Of a DNA stretch of 62,047 nucleotides, positions 42,984-53,167 are shown piece after piece. A program made the position numbers and the translations under genes. The DNA is from Clostridiales bacterium (GTDB taxonomy: Bacteria > Bacillota > Clostridia > Lachnospirales > Lachnospiraceae), in assembly GCA_019424245.1 (NCBI GenBank), contig JAHYZV010000010.1, forward strand, positions 1 to 62,047, given 5' to 3'. The notes below the pieces were generated by a model. The model was not told the origin of the DNA, did no database searches, and saw nothing but the letters and a program-made list of their open reading frames with translations. Within the stretch, counting starts at the first letter, position 1. Each line of letters opens with the position of its first letter.

Positions 42984-44288
42984 ATGAGTATAGCATTACA
43001 GGTAGCTTTAGTAATGGTTACAATACTGGTAGTACTGCTTGTTATCGGTGCTCCAATCGGTGTAGCCATAGGTATGTCATCAGCAGTTTCAATGATATGT
43101 ATGATTCCAGCAGATGTTTCTTTCGCAACATCAGCACAGAGAATATTCGCGGGTTCTAACTCGTTTTCACTTATAGCTATTCCATTTTTTATTCTTGCAG
43201 GTAACATAATGAATAATGGTGGCATAGCACAGAGACTTGTAAACTGTGCAAAGGTAATTAGTGGACGTATGCCTGGTGCACTTGCACAGTCAAATGTAGT
43301 AGCTAATATGTTATTCGGAGCAATCTCAGGCTCAGGTGCAGCAGCAGCCGCTGCCATGGGTGGTACAATCGGACCACTTGAAGAAAAGGAAGGATATGAT
43401 AAGAACTATAGTACAGCAGTTAACGTAGCATCTGCTCCTGTAGGTATGCTTATCCCACCAAGTAACACTATGATCGTTTATTCAAGCGTTGCAGGCAGTG
43501 TTTCTATAGCAGCACTTTTTATGGCAGGTTATATTCCAGGTATTCTCTGGGGTGGTGCAGTTATGGTGCTTGCAGGTATTATGGCTAAGAAACGTGGTTA
43601 TCAGGCAGAGTCAAGAGTACCGCTTAAGATAGCACTTAAGACCTTCTGGCAGGCAATACCAAGTCTTTTACTTATCGTAATCGTAATCGGAGGTATCCTT
43701 GGAGGTATCTTTACAGCAACAGAGGGTTCTGCTATTGCAGTAGTGTATGCAACGGTATTATCACTTATATACAGAGCATTTAAGATTAAGGATATTCCTA
43801 GAATTGTCCTTGAAGCAGCTAAGACAACAGGTATTATCACATTCATGATAGGTCTTTCATCTATTATGTCATGGGCTATGGCATTTACAGGAATTCCAGA
43901 TATGATAGCTAAGGCAATACTTGGTCTTACAACTAACAAGTTCCTTATATTACTTCTTATAAATGTATTATTACTTGTAGTAGGTACATTTATGGATGTA
44001 ACACCAGCAATACTTATATTTACGCCTATCCTTTTACCAATCTGTAAGTCACTTGGCATGGATGCTATCCACTTTGGTATATTACTATGCTTCAACTTAT
44101 CTATTGGTACAATAACACCTCCTGTAGGTACAATCCTCTTTACAGGCTGCCGTGTTGGTGGAACGACAATCGAGAGCGTTATAAAGACACTGCTTCCTTA
44201 CTTCGGAGTAATCCTTATAGCATTGTTACTTGTAACATATATTCCTCAGATATCAATGTTCCTTCCACATATACTTGGTCTTGTATAG
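42984..44288 (+). CDS. TRAP transporter large membrane subunit (DctM family)
   Basis: 434 residues, about 11-12 TM segments. DctM signatures: NSFSLIAIPFFILAGNIMNN, MLFGAISGSGAAAAAAMGGT and the TPAILIFTPILLPICKSLGM stretch before the final helices. Carries the sodium and substrate pathway of the TRAP carrier. AGGAGG 6 nt before the ATG. Last gene of the dctPQM operon, followed by a terminator ~100 nt downstream. Confidence 0.95.
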   Translation: MSIALQVALVMVTILVVLLVIGAPIGVAIGMSSAVSMICMIPADVSFATSAQRIFAGSNSFSLIAIPFFILAGNIMNNGGIAQRLVNCAKVISGRMPGALAQSNVVANMLFGAISGSGAAAAAAMGGTIGPLEEKEGYDKNYSTAVNVASAPVGMLIPPSNTMIVYSSVAGSVSIAALFMAGYIPGILWGGAVMVLAGIMAKKRGYQAESRVPLKIALKTFWQAIPSLLLIVIVIGGILGGIFTATEGSAIAVVYATVLSLIYRAFKIKDIPRIVLEAAKTTGIITFMIGLSSIMSWAMAFTGIPDMIAKAILGLTTNKFLILLLINVLLLVVGTFMDVTPAILIFTPILLPICKSLGMDAIHFGILLCFNLSIGTITPPVGTILFTGCRVGGTTIESVIKTLLPYFGVILIALLLVTYIPQISMFLPHILGLV

Positions 44289-44386
44289 TGCTGGATAATG
44301 TTTAATGATTATCAGATAAGATTGATTTATTGGACTGGTACAAATGTGAATCACATCACATTTATATAAACTTTTTTCCTAATATA

Positions 44387-44424
44387 AAACACCATGAAAG
44401 TTTAAAGGCTTTCATGGTGTTTTT
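44387..44424 (+). terminator. Terminator after the TRAP operon
   Basis: AACACCATGAAAG pairs with CTTTCATGGTGTT around TTTAAAGG, then TTTTG. Confidence 0.85.
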
Positions 44425-44728
44425 GTAGTTGGATTGATTTTCATGTAATTGATTATGATGTGTAGATAGTTATATAATATAGTACTTATGTACTAAAAAA
44501 AAGACAAATAAAAGATGAAAAAATCTGTAGTTGATATATAAAATAAAAAAAATTTGGTGGTGTAAAAATAGTGCAGGTTGTATTCTTAAATAAAAATATG
44601 AGGCATTTTTTTGTGTAAGATTAACATAGAGTATGACATGTATTAGAACAATCAAAAATCTTATTTTTCACACTATCTCTTGTTAATAGTGTACATCATA
44701 GTATTTTATGCCGGGAAAGGGAGAAAAC
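44425..44728 (+). promoter_or_regulatory. AT-rich region upstream of the giant pectinase gene
   Basis: About 300 bp with no gene. AAAAATCTTATTTTTCACAC (44654-44673) is an inverted, partly eroded copy of the palindrome found before uxuB and the panE-like gene. No strong promoter is evident to me; A and T runs dominate. Confidence 0.5.
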
Positions 44729-47700
44729 ATGAAGAAATCAGTAATGAAGAAAGGATGGTTTAAGAGAATATCGGCTGTGATTATGGCTGTTGCTTTAATC
44801 TTGTCGGGAATTTCTATACCAGATGGGCTGTTTGCTGTTAAGGCAAAGGCAGCTGAGAGTATGTCTGCTATATGGACATATGCAGATACGAACGATAAAA
44901 TGTTTGACAGTAATGGGAATAAAGTTACCCAGTTGCAAAAAAATAGTGGAAAACTGCTTAATTCTGATAATAACGAATTAACAGTGGATGCCACATCAGG
45001 TAAGTTTGCAAGCAATGGAAGTAATGCATATCAGACTAATGCAGGTACGTTATTTACATTTCCTATAGTTAAGGGAGCTGGCAGATGTACAATTACTTTA
45101 AAGTCAGAAAGTACATTAACTGCCTCTGATATTGAATTAGATGGTATGCAGGATACTACTGTACAGGCTAAAGGAAACAAGATATACGAGATAACAGGAT
45201 ATGTGAATAATGGTGCAGAGAATGTAGCACTTAAAGTAGGTGTTAATACATATTTATATTCTATCCAGATAGATTCATCTACAAGTACTGCAACAACATC
45301 AGCAGCATTTTCTGATAACAAGCTTAATGATTTTAAGACAAGTACAGATAAAAAGATTTCTGCAGTATGGGATTATAGTACCAATAATACAATGACAGCC
45401 GCAGCTAATAATACTACAGCGACTGTGATACAATCAGGTAAAGGAACATATACTAATGCTGATGGTGATGTATTATATATTGATGCATCTAAAGGAAAGT
45501 TTTATCCTGATGCATCTAATAAAAGAATCCAGATTAATACTGGCACTAAACTGTATGTTCCAGTTATAGGAGATAAAGCAGTTATAACACTTATAGTTAA
45601 TAAGAATAATATAAGTGCAGTTGATAATACAAAAGATATACTGTCTTCATACTGGAAGGTGAGTGGAAGAACAGTCAGGAAAGCAGAATGCATATCTAAT
45701 ACAAAATTAGATGGTTCATATAATACAGTTACAATAGAGTGTTATCTTACAGGTGATGAAGGTGATATAGAATTAGAATCAATTTATAATTCTTCAACAT
45801 ATATTCAGTCTGTTTCGGTTGAGTGTATGGAACTTGAAAAGACATCAATCAAAGGAACTATCACATCCTCATCAGCTATTCCTGATGGAACAAGTGTAGT
45901 TGCAGTTAATAAGACTACAGGTCTGCAGTATTCTGGTATTATATCAGATAACATGTACTCAGTTGAGGTTCCAGTAGAAGATGAAGAGATGGAATATGAG
46001 CTTTCTATAAGTAATCCTGCTTATATTATAACTAATGGCATAACATCAGTAAAGATTAGCAAGGAAGCTTCAAGTCAGGTGACAGCAGATATTACAATCA
46101 TGAAGCTTTCAACTAAGATGGTAACTGGTAATATAACAGGTATTGCAGATGAATACGATGTGTCACAGCTTGGAGTATCTTTTTTAACAGATGCTGATAA
46201 AGAATATGTACCAGAGGTCGTTATGGCAGCTGATAAGAAGTCATATTATGCAAGAGTTGAAGAGGGAGTGACATATAATGTAGTACTCACAGGAGCGGAT
46301 GATTATGAGATAACATCAGCACATAGTGGAGTAAGCTATACAGAGGATGGAACGTTAGATATAACAGCCGGGCTTAAGCCAACATATGCTGTTACACTTA
46401 ATCTTCCAGATGAACCGGATCTCACAGGAAAGAATATAATATATACATATACTAACAAAGATAACAGCAGATATACATATAGCTTTGATTCAAAGGATAA
46501 TATAAGGCTTAGGGAAGGCTCTTATACACTTACTATTGGTGGTGATTTCATAGCACAGCCATATAAGCTTAAGTCAGGAGCAGATATAACAGTTAAATCA
46601 GGTGAAGTGACACAGAAAGTTATATTCGAGCAGATAACAAGCTGGTCTTTCGTGTCTGGTTCTGGTGATTATTTTAATAAGACAATACAAAATAATACCG
46701 GATATTACAATGGGCTTTATATTGATGCAAGTACAGGAAAGCTGGCTGCAGCTGGTAATAAAGCTCAGTTTAATGGTGGGACGAAGATAGTAGTCCCTGT
46801 AACTGGAAGATGTACGGTATCTGTAGAAGCACATAGTGGTGAGTATGCTTTGTATACAATAGGTGGTGAGGCAGCAAGTACAACAACAGCAGTTTCATCT
46901 TACAGATATGATTCTAGGGAGGCAGGTACGGTTGAGATAGTATCTACTGCTCAAGGTAATGCTAGTGCCTATATCAAGTCAATATCAGTAGTATACGATG
47001 ACAGGGAAGTTGAATATGTTGAGCAGCCAAAGATGCCAGTTATAACAGGCAGCACAGATAGTCTTGTAGTACAGCCGGAAGGACAGAGGCTTAAGCTGAC
47101 ACAGACAGGTGGTACACTTTCAGCAGATAAAACTAACATAAGTTCAACAGTAAGTTACTATGGTTTTGAAGAAACAGCAGATATTAATAAATTATCAGCA
47201 GATATAATTATTAATTCATGTGGAAACAATTCAAGCAACGGCTTATTCTTTGGTGCTTATGATGGTAGCATGATAGCTACAGCTGGTATAAGAAAGTCAA
47301 CAGAATTAAAGCAGGTATATTATAAAGGAACAAGTGAACCAGTTGGTGCAGGAAGTGCATTATCAGGAACTGTAGCTGTTGGTACAATGGTGCATTTTGA
47401 GATGGTAAAGACAGACGAGGGTCTGGCTATATCTGTTACACCAAAAGGACAGACAGAACAACAGTTAGTGTACAAGTATACAAGTACAGAGCTGTTTAAG
47501 ACTGATAAAGCTGCTACAGCAGTATCTTATGGTTTTGTATTAGCCGGAGTTGAGGCGACTATTAAGAATATGAAGTATGAAGCCGCTGATGGAAAAGTTC
47601 TTTATGACCAGAATAAATGCTACAAGGCAAAAGGAACAGCACCGGAAATAGATACAGTTACAGCTATAGGTTCAGACACAAGAGAATATATAGATGTAAG

Positions 47701-50700
47701 CTGGACTAATAAAGTAGAGGCAGACGGAGATGGCTTATATGTACTTGAAGTGTCACAGGATAATGGAAGCACATGGAGTAAGGTTGAGTCTGCACTCACA
47801 GATACTTCATACAGATATGTATTAAAAGAAGCTGGCGATTACAAGTTCAGGGTAAGCGGAAAGCTTGGTGTTGACGGTGAGATTAATTCATACGTTGAAT
47901 CAGATAAGGTATATATAAGACCAGCACTTGATAAGCCATTGCTTAGTATATTATCAACAAGTGATAAGATTAATGTTGCATGGGGTAAGGTTAATGAAGC
48001 AGATACATATGAGTTGTATCGTTATTCATATGATGAAACAAGTGATAATGCCAAGCTCATAGCAACAATAAGCGAATGTGCTTATGAAGATAGTGATGTT
48101 GAAGCAGAGATGCCATATTTTTACTATGTAATAGCATACTCACACATAGATGGCAGGATTGATAATTATAGTAATCCATCAGATTCTGTATGGGCAGTAC
48201 CAAGTGCAGGACATACAGGAGAATATGCATATGAAGATTCTTCAGCAGGACTTACTATAACAAGAAGATCATACAACACAGTATATGATGGAAAGCTTAC
48301 ACTTGAAGGAGTTGTTGAAAAACAGTCAACAGTTACATTAAAGATTAATGGGACAGTTGTAGATGAAAAGTCTGTAGCTGTAAAGGGCACATTTGCATTT
48401 ACAGATGTTTTACTTTCAGCAGGAAGAAATGATGTTGAACTGCTTATAAAGGCTAAAGATGGCAGTGTAACCAGGGAAACTTTTAATTATGTATATCTGA
48501 CTAATTATGATAAAGTGGTAGATTCTGCATATGATGGAACAGATGGAGAGCAAGTTAATGGCATCCCTACATATAAGACAGTTCAGGCAGCTGTAAATTC
48601 AGTTGATAAATCTAATACAAAAAGAGTTGTTATCCTTGTTAAGGAAGGCAATTATAATGAACATCTTGTTGTATCATCACCATATATTTCTCTTATAGGA
48701 GAGGATAGTGAAAAGACAAGAATATATTATGATGTTAAAGAACTTGCCGGAGGTGACATGGCTAAGCGTTGTGCAGTACGTATTGAAAGCACAGCACACA
48801 ACTTTACGGCAGAGAATCTTACGTTCGAGAATACATATAACTATCTTGGAGATGGAACTAAGAGCAATGAGTCAGCAGATGCATTAAGCAGTGATGCTGA
48901 TAATGCTTCTTATATTAATGTAAGAATACTTGGTTATCAGGATACATTATGTGCCAATAAGGGTACACAGTATTACTACAAGTGTTATATAGCAGGTAAT
49001 GTAGACTTTATATATGGTGGAGAGCCTAGAGCGTTATTTAACGACTGTAAGCTTGTATTCCGATATAATGCCAACAAGAATTCAGGTTATGTATGTGCTC
49101 CTAGGACTTCAGCAGATGCAGCTTATGGACTTACATTCTATAAGTGTCAGGTTCTTTCAGAGGATGGATGCTCAGGCAATAAGTATTATCTTGCACGACC
49201 TTGGGGTGCAGATGCGTATATAACATGGATAGACTGTTATATGGGAAAAATTCTACGCGCAAATGCAGCTAATCCATATGCAGATATGAGTGGTAATTCA
49301 GCCAAGGCTGCAAGATTTTATGAATACGGAAGCTATGGACCAGGATATGCTATTAATGCTAACAGACCACAGATATCTAAGAAAAAGGCAGATGAGATGA
49401 TTAAGATTAATTATCTTGGATGGGATCCTTATTCAGTATTTAGTGCAGTGGGTATTAACTACGCAGGAAATGTAACAACTAAAGCAGAGCAGAAATATGT
49501 TATAACACAGTATATATCAGACACATACAATGAAAATGATGGTGATGATACTGGTCTTTACAAGTATAATGTTGAAGGTTATGCAGCAAGTGCCGGTGTA
49601 ACTGGTGGTGGTAATCTTCTTGAAGAGTCAAAGAATTATTATAAGGCAGGAAGTGCCGAAGAATTCTTAGATGCAATAAAGAGCGTTAAAGCCAGCGGAC
49701 GTGCATCAGTTATAGAGCTTACAGCGGATATAGCACTTGGCGATAGAGAAGTTGAGGGGTATTCAGAATATAAGTCATTTATAACTGCACATAAGAATTA
49801 TCCTATTACACATCCGGATCTTATCAGATCAGGAGTATCTATGTTAAAGCTTGCAGGTATGAGCAATCTTACAATCTATTCTAAGAATGGTGCTAAGATT
49901 ACACATACATGTATAGATATAACAGGTTCTGACAACATAATTATAAGAAACATTAAGTTTGATGAACTCTGGGAATGGGACGATGAAACAAGTGGTGGAT
50001 ATGACCGTAATGACTGGGATTATATGACTATAGAAAAGGGTAGTTCTAATATATGGATTGACCATTGTACTTTTTATAAGGCATATGATGGTGTTATAGA
50101 TATCAAGACTCCATCAGCTTATAGTAATATAACAATATCATGGTGTGAATTCCTTCCAGCAAGTGATGGTGGAACATTCTTTGATAATATGATGAATGCT
50201 ATGAAGGCTAATCCGGATGGATATGCATATTATAAGCATTTGCGTGAATCTGGAATGACACATGAACAGATACGTAATTATGCATATGGACAGAAGAAAA
50301 CACATCTTCTTGGACAGAGCGATGAGGATACATCATCTAAGAATATAACAGTAACATTTGCTAATAACTACTATAAGGATTCTATGGACAGAATGCCTAG
50401 ATTAAGATTCGGTACAGCACATGTATATAATTGTATTATGGATGCACAGAATCTTAGGAATTATCGTCTGGATATAGAAAAAACAGCAGGTTCAGAGTAT
50501 GCACAGAAGATAGTAAGTAATGGTGCTTCATCTAACTGTGGAGCACATATGCTACTTGAGAACTGTTATATGTCAGGTATGACTAATGTACTTATAAGTG
50601 GTAATGGAAGCAGTGCAGCCGGATATATCAATGCATTTAATTCTATATATATGCTTGATGGCAAGCAGGCAGATTTAAAGGTAACACTTAACACAGATAA

Positions 50701-53044
50701 GGCAGGCGAGGTAGCACTTGTTCAGGATAGAGAAGAATTCAAGAATGCACTGCCATATAGTGATTATGTATTATATGCAGCAGACAGCCTGAGTACAGAG
50801 GTGCAGCCATATACAGGTGCTGGAAAGTTAAAAGATCTTACAACATTACAGTGGGAAAGAACATCTTATAATGATTCGCCACTTGTGCATAAAGAACATG
50901 TATGGAATGATGGAGAAATATCAAAAGATTCTACATGTACTGAAGCAGGTGAAAAGGTATATACATGTAAGGTGTGTGGAGAAACAAAGACAGAAGCAGT
51001 AGAAGCCCTTGGACATGATTATAGTGATGAATGGACAGTAGATAAGGAAGCAACCTGTGAAGAAGCAGGAAGCAAGTCACATCACTGTACAAGACCGGGT
51101 TGTGATAGCAAGTCAGAAGTAACTGTTATCGAAGCATTAGGTCATGAATGGGGCGAAGGAAAAGAAACAAAAGCACCAACATGTACTGAAGCCGGAGAAA
51201 AGACATATACATGTACAAGATGCGATAAAACAAAGACAGAAGCAATCGAAGCATTAGGTCACGCATATAGTGAAGAATGGACAGTAGATAAGGAAGCAAC
51301 CTGTGAAGAAGCAGGAAGTAAATCACATCACTGTACAAGACCAGGCTGTGACAGTAAGTCAGAGGTAACTGTTATCGAAGCATTAGGCCATGAATGGGGC
51401 GAAGGAAAAGAAACAAAAGCACCAACATGTACCGAAGCTGGCGAGAAGACATACACATGTACAAGATGTAATGCAACAAAGACAGAAGCAATCGAAGCAT
51501 TAGGTCACTCATATAGTGATGAATGGACAGTAGATAAGGAAGCAAGCTGTGAGGAAGCCGGAAGTAAATCACATCACTGTACAAGACCAGGCTGTGATAG
51601 CAAGACAGATGTAACAGAAATAGCAGCATTAGGCCATGAGTGGGGCGAAGGAAAAGAAACCAAGGCACCAACATGTACCGAAGCCGGAGAAAAGACATAC
51701 ACATGTACAAGATGTAATGCAACAAAGACAGAAGCAATCGAAGCACTTGGACATGCTTATAGTGAGGAATGGACAGTTGATAAGGAAGCAACCTGTGAGG
51801 AAGCAGGAAGTAAGTCACATCACTGTACAAGACCAGGCTGTGATAGCAAGTCAGATGTAACTATTATTGAAGCATTAGGACATGAGTGGAGCGAAGGAAA
51901 AGAAACAAAAGCACCAACATGTACCGAAGCCGGAGAAAAGACATACACATGTACAAGATGCGATAAAACAAAGACAGAAGCAATCGAAGCATTAGGTCAT
52001 GCTTATAGTGAAGAATGGACAGTAGATAAAGAAGCAACCTGTGAGGAAGCAGGAAGTAAGTCACATCACTGTACAAGACCAGGCTGTGATAGCAAGTCAG
52101 ATGTAACTGTTATCGAAGCATTAGGCCATGAGTGGGGCGAAGGAAAAGAAACAAAAGCACCAACATGTACTGAAGCTGGCGAGAAGACATACACATGTAC
52201 AAGATGTAGTGCAACAAAGACAGAAGAGGTAGCAGCATTAGGTCACGATTACAGTGACGAATGGACAGTTGATAAGGAAGCTACAACTACAGAAACTGGA
52301 AGCAAGTCGCATCATTGCAAAGTATGTGGAGATAAGACAGATGTTACAATAATTCCTATGATTAAGGCAGATGTCAGCATTAATGTTGAAGTTGTAAAGA
52401 AAGAAGATACACCAGATACGACTATTGAGGGTTCAAATAATGAAATAATTAACAGTGTTTTTACAGAAGAAGAAATTAAGGCATTCAAGAATGGTGTTAA
52501 AGTAGAAGTTACAATAGATATAAACAATATCGAAAATAAAGTGACTGACAGTGATAAGAAATTAATTGATAATAAGCTTAAAGCTGATGAAAAGATAGGT
52601 ACCATACTTGATATCGTACTTAACAAGAATGTAGATGGTAATAAAAATAGTGTTCATGAATTGAATTCAGCTATAAAACTTAAAGTTGCAATTCCAGAAA
52701 ATATTATCAATAAGGATGCATCTATAAAAAGAGAGTATAGTGTAATAAGAATTCATAATGGAGAATCAGAAAATATATCTGTTGATTATAATGAAAATGA
52801 TAATACTATCATATTTGAAACAGACAGATTTTCAACATATGCGATTGTCTACAAGGATATAATAAAGAATACTGAAGATAATAATCAGTCAGCAATCCCT
52901 GATAATAACACATCTGTGGATTCGAAAGATAACAGCGTTGCTACATCAGATACAATGCATGCAGCAGGCACAGTGTGGTTATTGTTTGCTATAAGTTCAG
53001 GAATGATATGTGTTTTATCACGAAGAAGAAAAAAGAATATATAA
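44729..53044 (+). CDS. Giant secreted pectin methylesterase (CE8) - pectate lyase (PL1) with cysteine-rich repeat stalk
   Basis: 2771 residues. Signal peptide 1-41, cut after AKA. Three related beta-sandwich modules (about 45-190, 205-375, 636-755; possibly sugar-binding), small Ig/CnaB-like folds (378-630), a LamG-like region (770-965), two FN3-like domains (970-1160) and an Ig-like domain (1172-1262). CE8 methylesterase (1285-1570): GYQDTL, VDFIYGG, LARPWG. PL1 lyase (1640-1990): NIWIDHCTF, DGVIDIK, RMPRLRFG. Six 82-residue Cys repeats follow (about 2053-2548), then a beta domain and a C-terminal TM with RRRKK, so it should stay at the surface. Removing methyl groups then cleaving pectate on one chain is logical. 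GGGAG precedes the ATG at 44729. The usual CE8 QAVAL reads SADAL. Confidence 0.9.
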   Translation: MKKSVMKKGWFKRISAVIMAVALILSGISIPDGLFAVKAKAAESMSAIWTYADTNDKMFDSNGNKVTQLQKNSGKLLNSDNNELTVDATSGKFASNGSNAYQTNAGTLFTFPIVKGAGRCTITLKSESTLTASDIELDGMQDTTVQAKGNKIYEITGYVNNGAENVALKVGVNTYLYSIQIDSSTSTATTSAAFSDNKLNDFKTSTDKKISAVWDYSTNNTMTAAANNTTATVIQSGKGTYTNADGDVLYIDASKGKFYPDASNKRIQINTGTKLYVPVIGDKAVITLIVNKNNISAVDNTKDILSSYWKVSGRTVRKAECISNTKLDGSYNTVTIECYLTGDEGDIELESIYNSSTYIQSVSVECMELEKTSIKGTITSSSAIPDGTSVVAVNKTTGLQYSGIISDNMYSVEVPVEDEEMEYELSISNPAYIITNGITSVKISKEASSQVTADITIMKLSTKMVTGNITGIADEYDVSQLGVSFLTDADKEYVPEVVMAADKKSYYARVEEGVTYNVVLTGADDYEITSAHSGVSYTEDGTLDITAGLKPTYAVTLNLPDEPDLTGKNIIYTYTNKDNSRYTYSFDSKDNIRLREGSYTLTIGGDFIAQPYKLKSGADITVKSGEVTQKVIFEQITSWSFVSGSGDYFNKTIQNNTGYYNGLYIDASTGKLAAAGNKAQFNGGTKIVVPVTGRCTVSVEAHSGEYALYTIGGEAASTTTAVSSYRYDSREAGTVEIVSTAQGNASAYIKSISVVYDDREVEYVEQPKMPVITGSTDSLVVQPEGQRLKLTQTGGTLSADKTNISSTVSYYGFEETADINKLSADIIINSCGNNSSNGLFFGAYDGSMIATAGIRKSTELKQVYYKGTSEPVGAGSALSGTVAVGTMVHFEMVKTDEGLAISVTPKGQTEQQLVYKYTSTELFKTDKAATAVSYGFVLAGVEATIKNMKYEAADGKVLYDQNKCYKAKGTAPEIDTVTAIGSDTREYIDVSWTNKVEADGDGLYVLEVSQDNGSTWSKVESALTDTSYRYVLKEAGDYKFRVSGKLGVDGEINSYVESDKVYIRPALDKPLLSILSTSDKINVAWGKVNEADTYELYRYSYDETSDNAKLIATISECAYEDSDVEAEMPYFYYVIAYSHIDGRIDNYSNPSDSVWAVPSAGHTGEYAYEDSSAGLTITRRSYNTVYDGKLTLEGVVEKQSTVTLKINGTVVDEKSVAVKGTFAFTDVLLSAGRNDVELLIKAKDGSVTRETFNYVYLTNYDKVVDSAYDGTDGEQVNGIPTYKTVQAAVNSVDKSNTKRVVILVKEGNYNEHLVVSSPYISLIGEDSEKTRIYYDVKELAGGDMAKRCAVRIESTAHNFTAENLTFENTYNYLGDGTKSNESADALSSDADNASYINVRILGYQDTLCANKGTQYYYKCYIAGNVDFIYGGEPRALFNDCKLVFRYNANKNSGYVCAPRTSADAAYGLTFYKCQVLSEDGCSGNKYYLARPWGADAYITWIDCYMGKILRANAANPYADMSGNSAKAARFYEYGSYGPGYAINANRPQISKKKADEMIKINYLGWDPYSVFSAVGINYAGNVTTKAEQKYVITQYISDTYNENDGDDTGLYKYNVEGYAASAGVTGGGNLLEESKNYYKAGSAEEFLDAIKSVKASGRASVIELTADIALGDREVEGYSEYKSFITAHKNYPITHPDLIRSGVSMLKLAGMSNLTIYSKNGAKITHTCIDITGSDNIIIRNIKFDELWEWDDETSGGYDRNDWDYMTIEKGSSNIWIDHCTFYKAYDGVIDIKTPSAYSNITISWCEFLPASDGGTFFDNMMNAMKANPDGYAYYKHLRESGMTHEQIRNYAYGQKKTHLLGQSDEDTSSKNITVTFANNYYKDSMDRMPRLRFGTAHVYNCIMDAQNLRNYRLDIEKTAGSEYAQKIVSNGASSNCGAHMLLENCYMSGMTNVLISGNGSSAAGYINAFNSIYMLDGKQADLKVTLNTDKAGEVALVQDREEFKNALPYSDYVLYAADSLSTEVQPYTGAGKLKDLTTLQWERTSYNDSPLVHKEHVWNDGEISKDSTCTEAGEKVYTCKVCGETKTEAVEALGHDYSDEWTVDKEATCEEAGSKSHHCTRPGCDSKSEVTVIEALGHEWGEGKETKAPTCTEAGEKTYTCTRCDKTKTEAIEALGHAYSEEWTVDKEATCEEAGSKSHHCTRPGCDSKSEVTVIEALGHEWGEGKETKAPTCTEAGEKTYTCTRCNATKTEAIEALGHSYSDEWTVDKEASCEEAGSKSHHCTRPGCDSKTDVTEIAALGHEWGEGKETKAPTCTEAGEKTYTCTRCNATKTEAIEALGHAYSEEWTVDKEATCEEAGSKSHHCTRPGCDSKSDVTIIEALGHEWSEGKETKAPTCTEAGEKTYTCTRCDKTKTEAIEALGHAYSEEWTVDKEATCEEAGSKSHHCTRPGCDSKSDVTVIEALGHEWGEGKETKAPTCTEAGEKTYTCTRCSATKTEEVAALGHDYSDEWTVDKEATTTETGSKSHHCKVCGDKTDVTIIPMIKADVSINVEVVKKEDTPDTTIEGSNNEIINSVFTEEEIKAFKNGVKVEVTIDINNIENKVTDSDKKLIDNKLKADEKIGTILDIVLNKNVDGNKNSVHELNSAIKLKVAIPENIINKDASIKREYSVIRIHNGESENISVDYNENDNTIIFETDRFSTYAIVYKDIIKNTEDNNQSAIPDNNTSVDSKDNSVATSDTMHAAGTVWLLFAISSGMICVLSRRRKKNI
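50888..52356 (+). repeat. Six tandem 246-bp repeats inside the pectinase gene
   Basis: The period is 246 bp (for example, equal sequence at 51133 and 51379). Each unit encodes two halves, CTEAGEKTYTCTRC (C-x9-C-x2-C) and CEEAGSKSHHCTRPGC (C-x9-C-x4-C), each ending in ALGH. Unit 1 and the last half of unit 6 are diverged; the middle ones are nearly identical in DNA. Confidence 0.95.
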
Positions 53045-53083
53045 TGAAAATACAATAAGATAAATATGAAGATATAGGAGCTT

Positions 53084-53130
53084 AAAAGATGGCGGTTTAT
53101 TGAAAATGATATGAACTGCCATCTTTTTTA
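53084..53130 (+). terminator. Terminator after the pectinase gene
   Basis: AAAAGATGGCGGTT pairs with AACTGCCATCTTTT (G-C rich core GATGGC/GCCATC), followed by T run. Confidence 0.85.
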
Positions 53131-53167
53131 ATGCCTTAGTTTCGATATATGATGTCGGGGTCAAAAG

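Noticed and set aside
51126..52076. Several antisense open frames within the pectinase repeat region (Leu/Tyr/Met-rich)
   Set aside because: They recur with the 246-bp repeat and are mirror shadows of the strongly supported sense gene.
50888..52356. CRISPR array
   Set aside because: The regular repeats are 246 bp and entirely within an open coding frame.
52940..53044. LPXTG sortase signal at the pectinase C-terminus
   Set aside because: The tail has a hydrophobic helix and RRRKK but the preceding text is SVATSDTMHAAG, with no LPXTG-like motif; a plain membrane anchor is the safer call.
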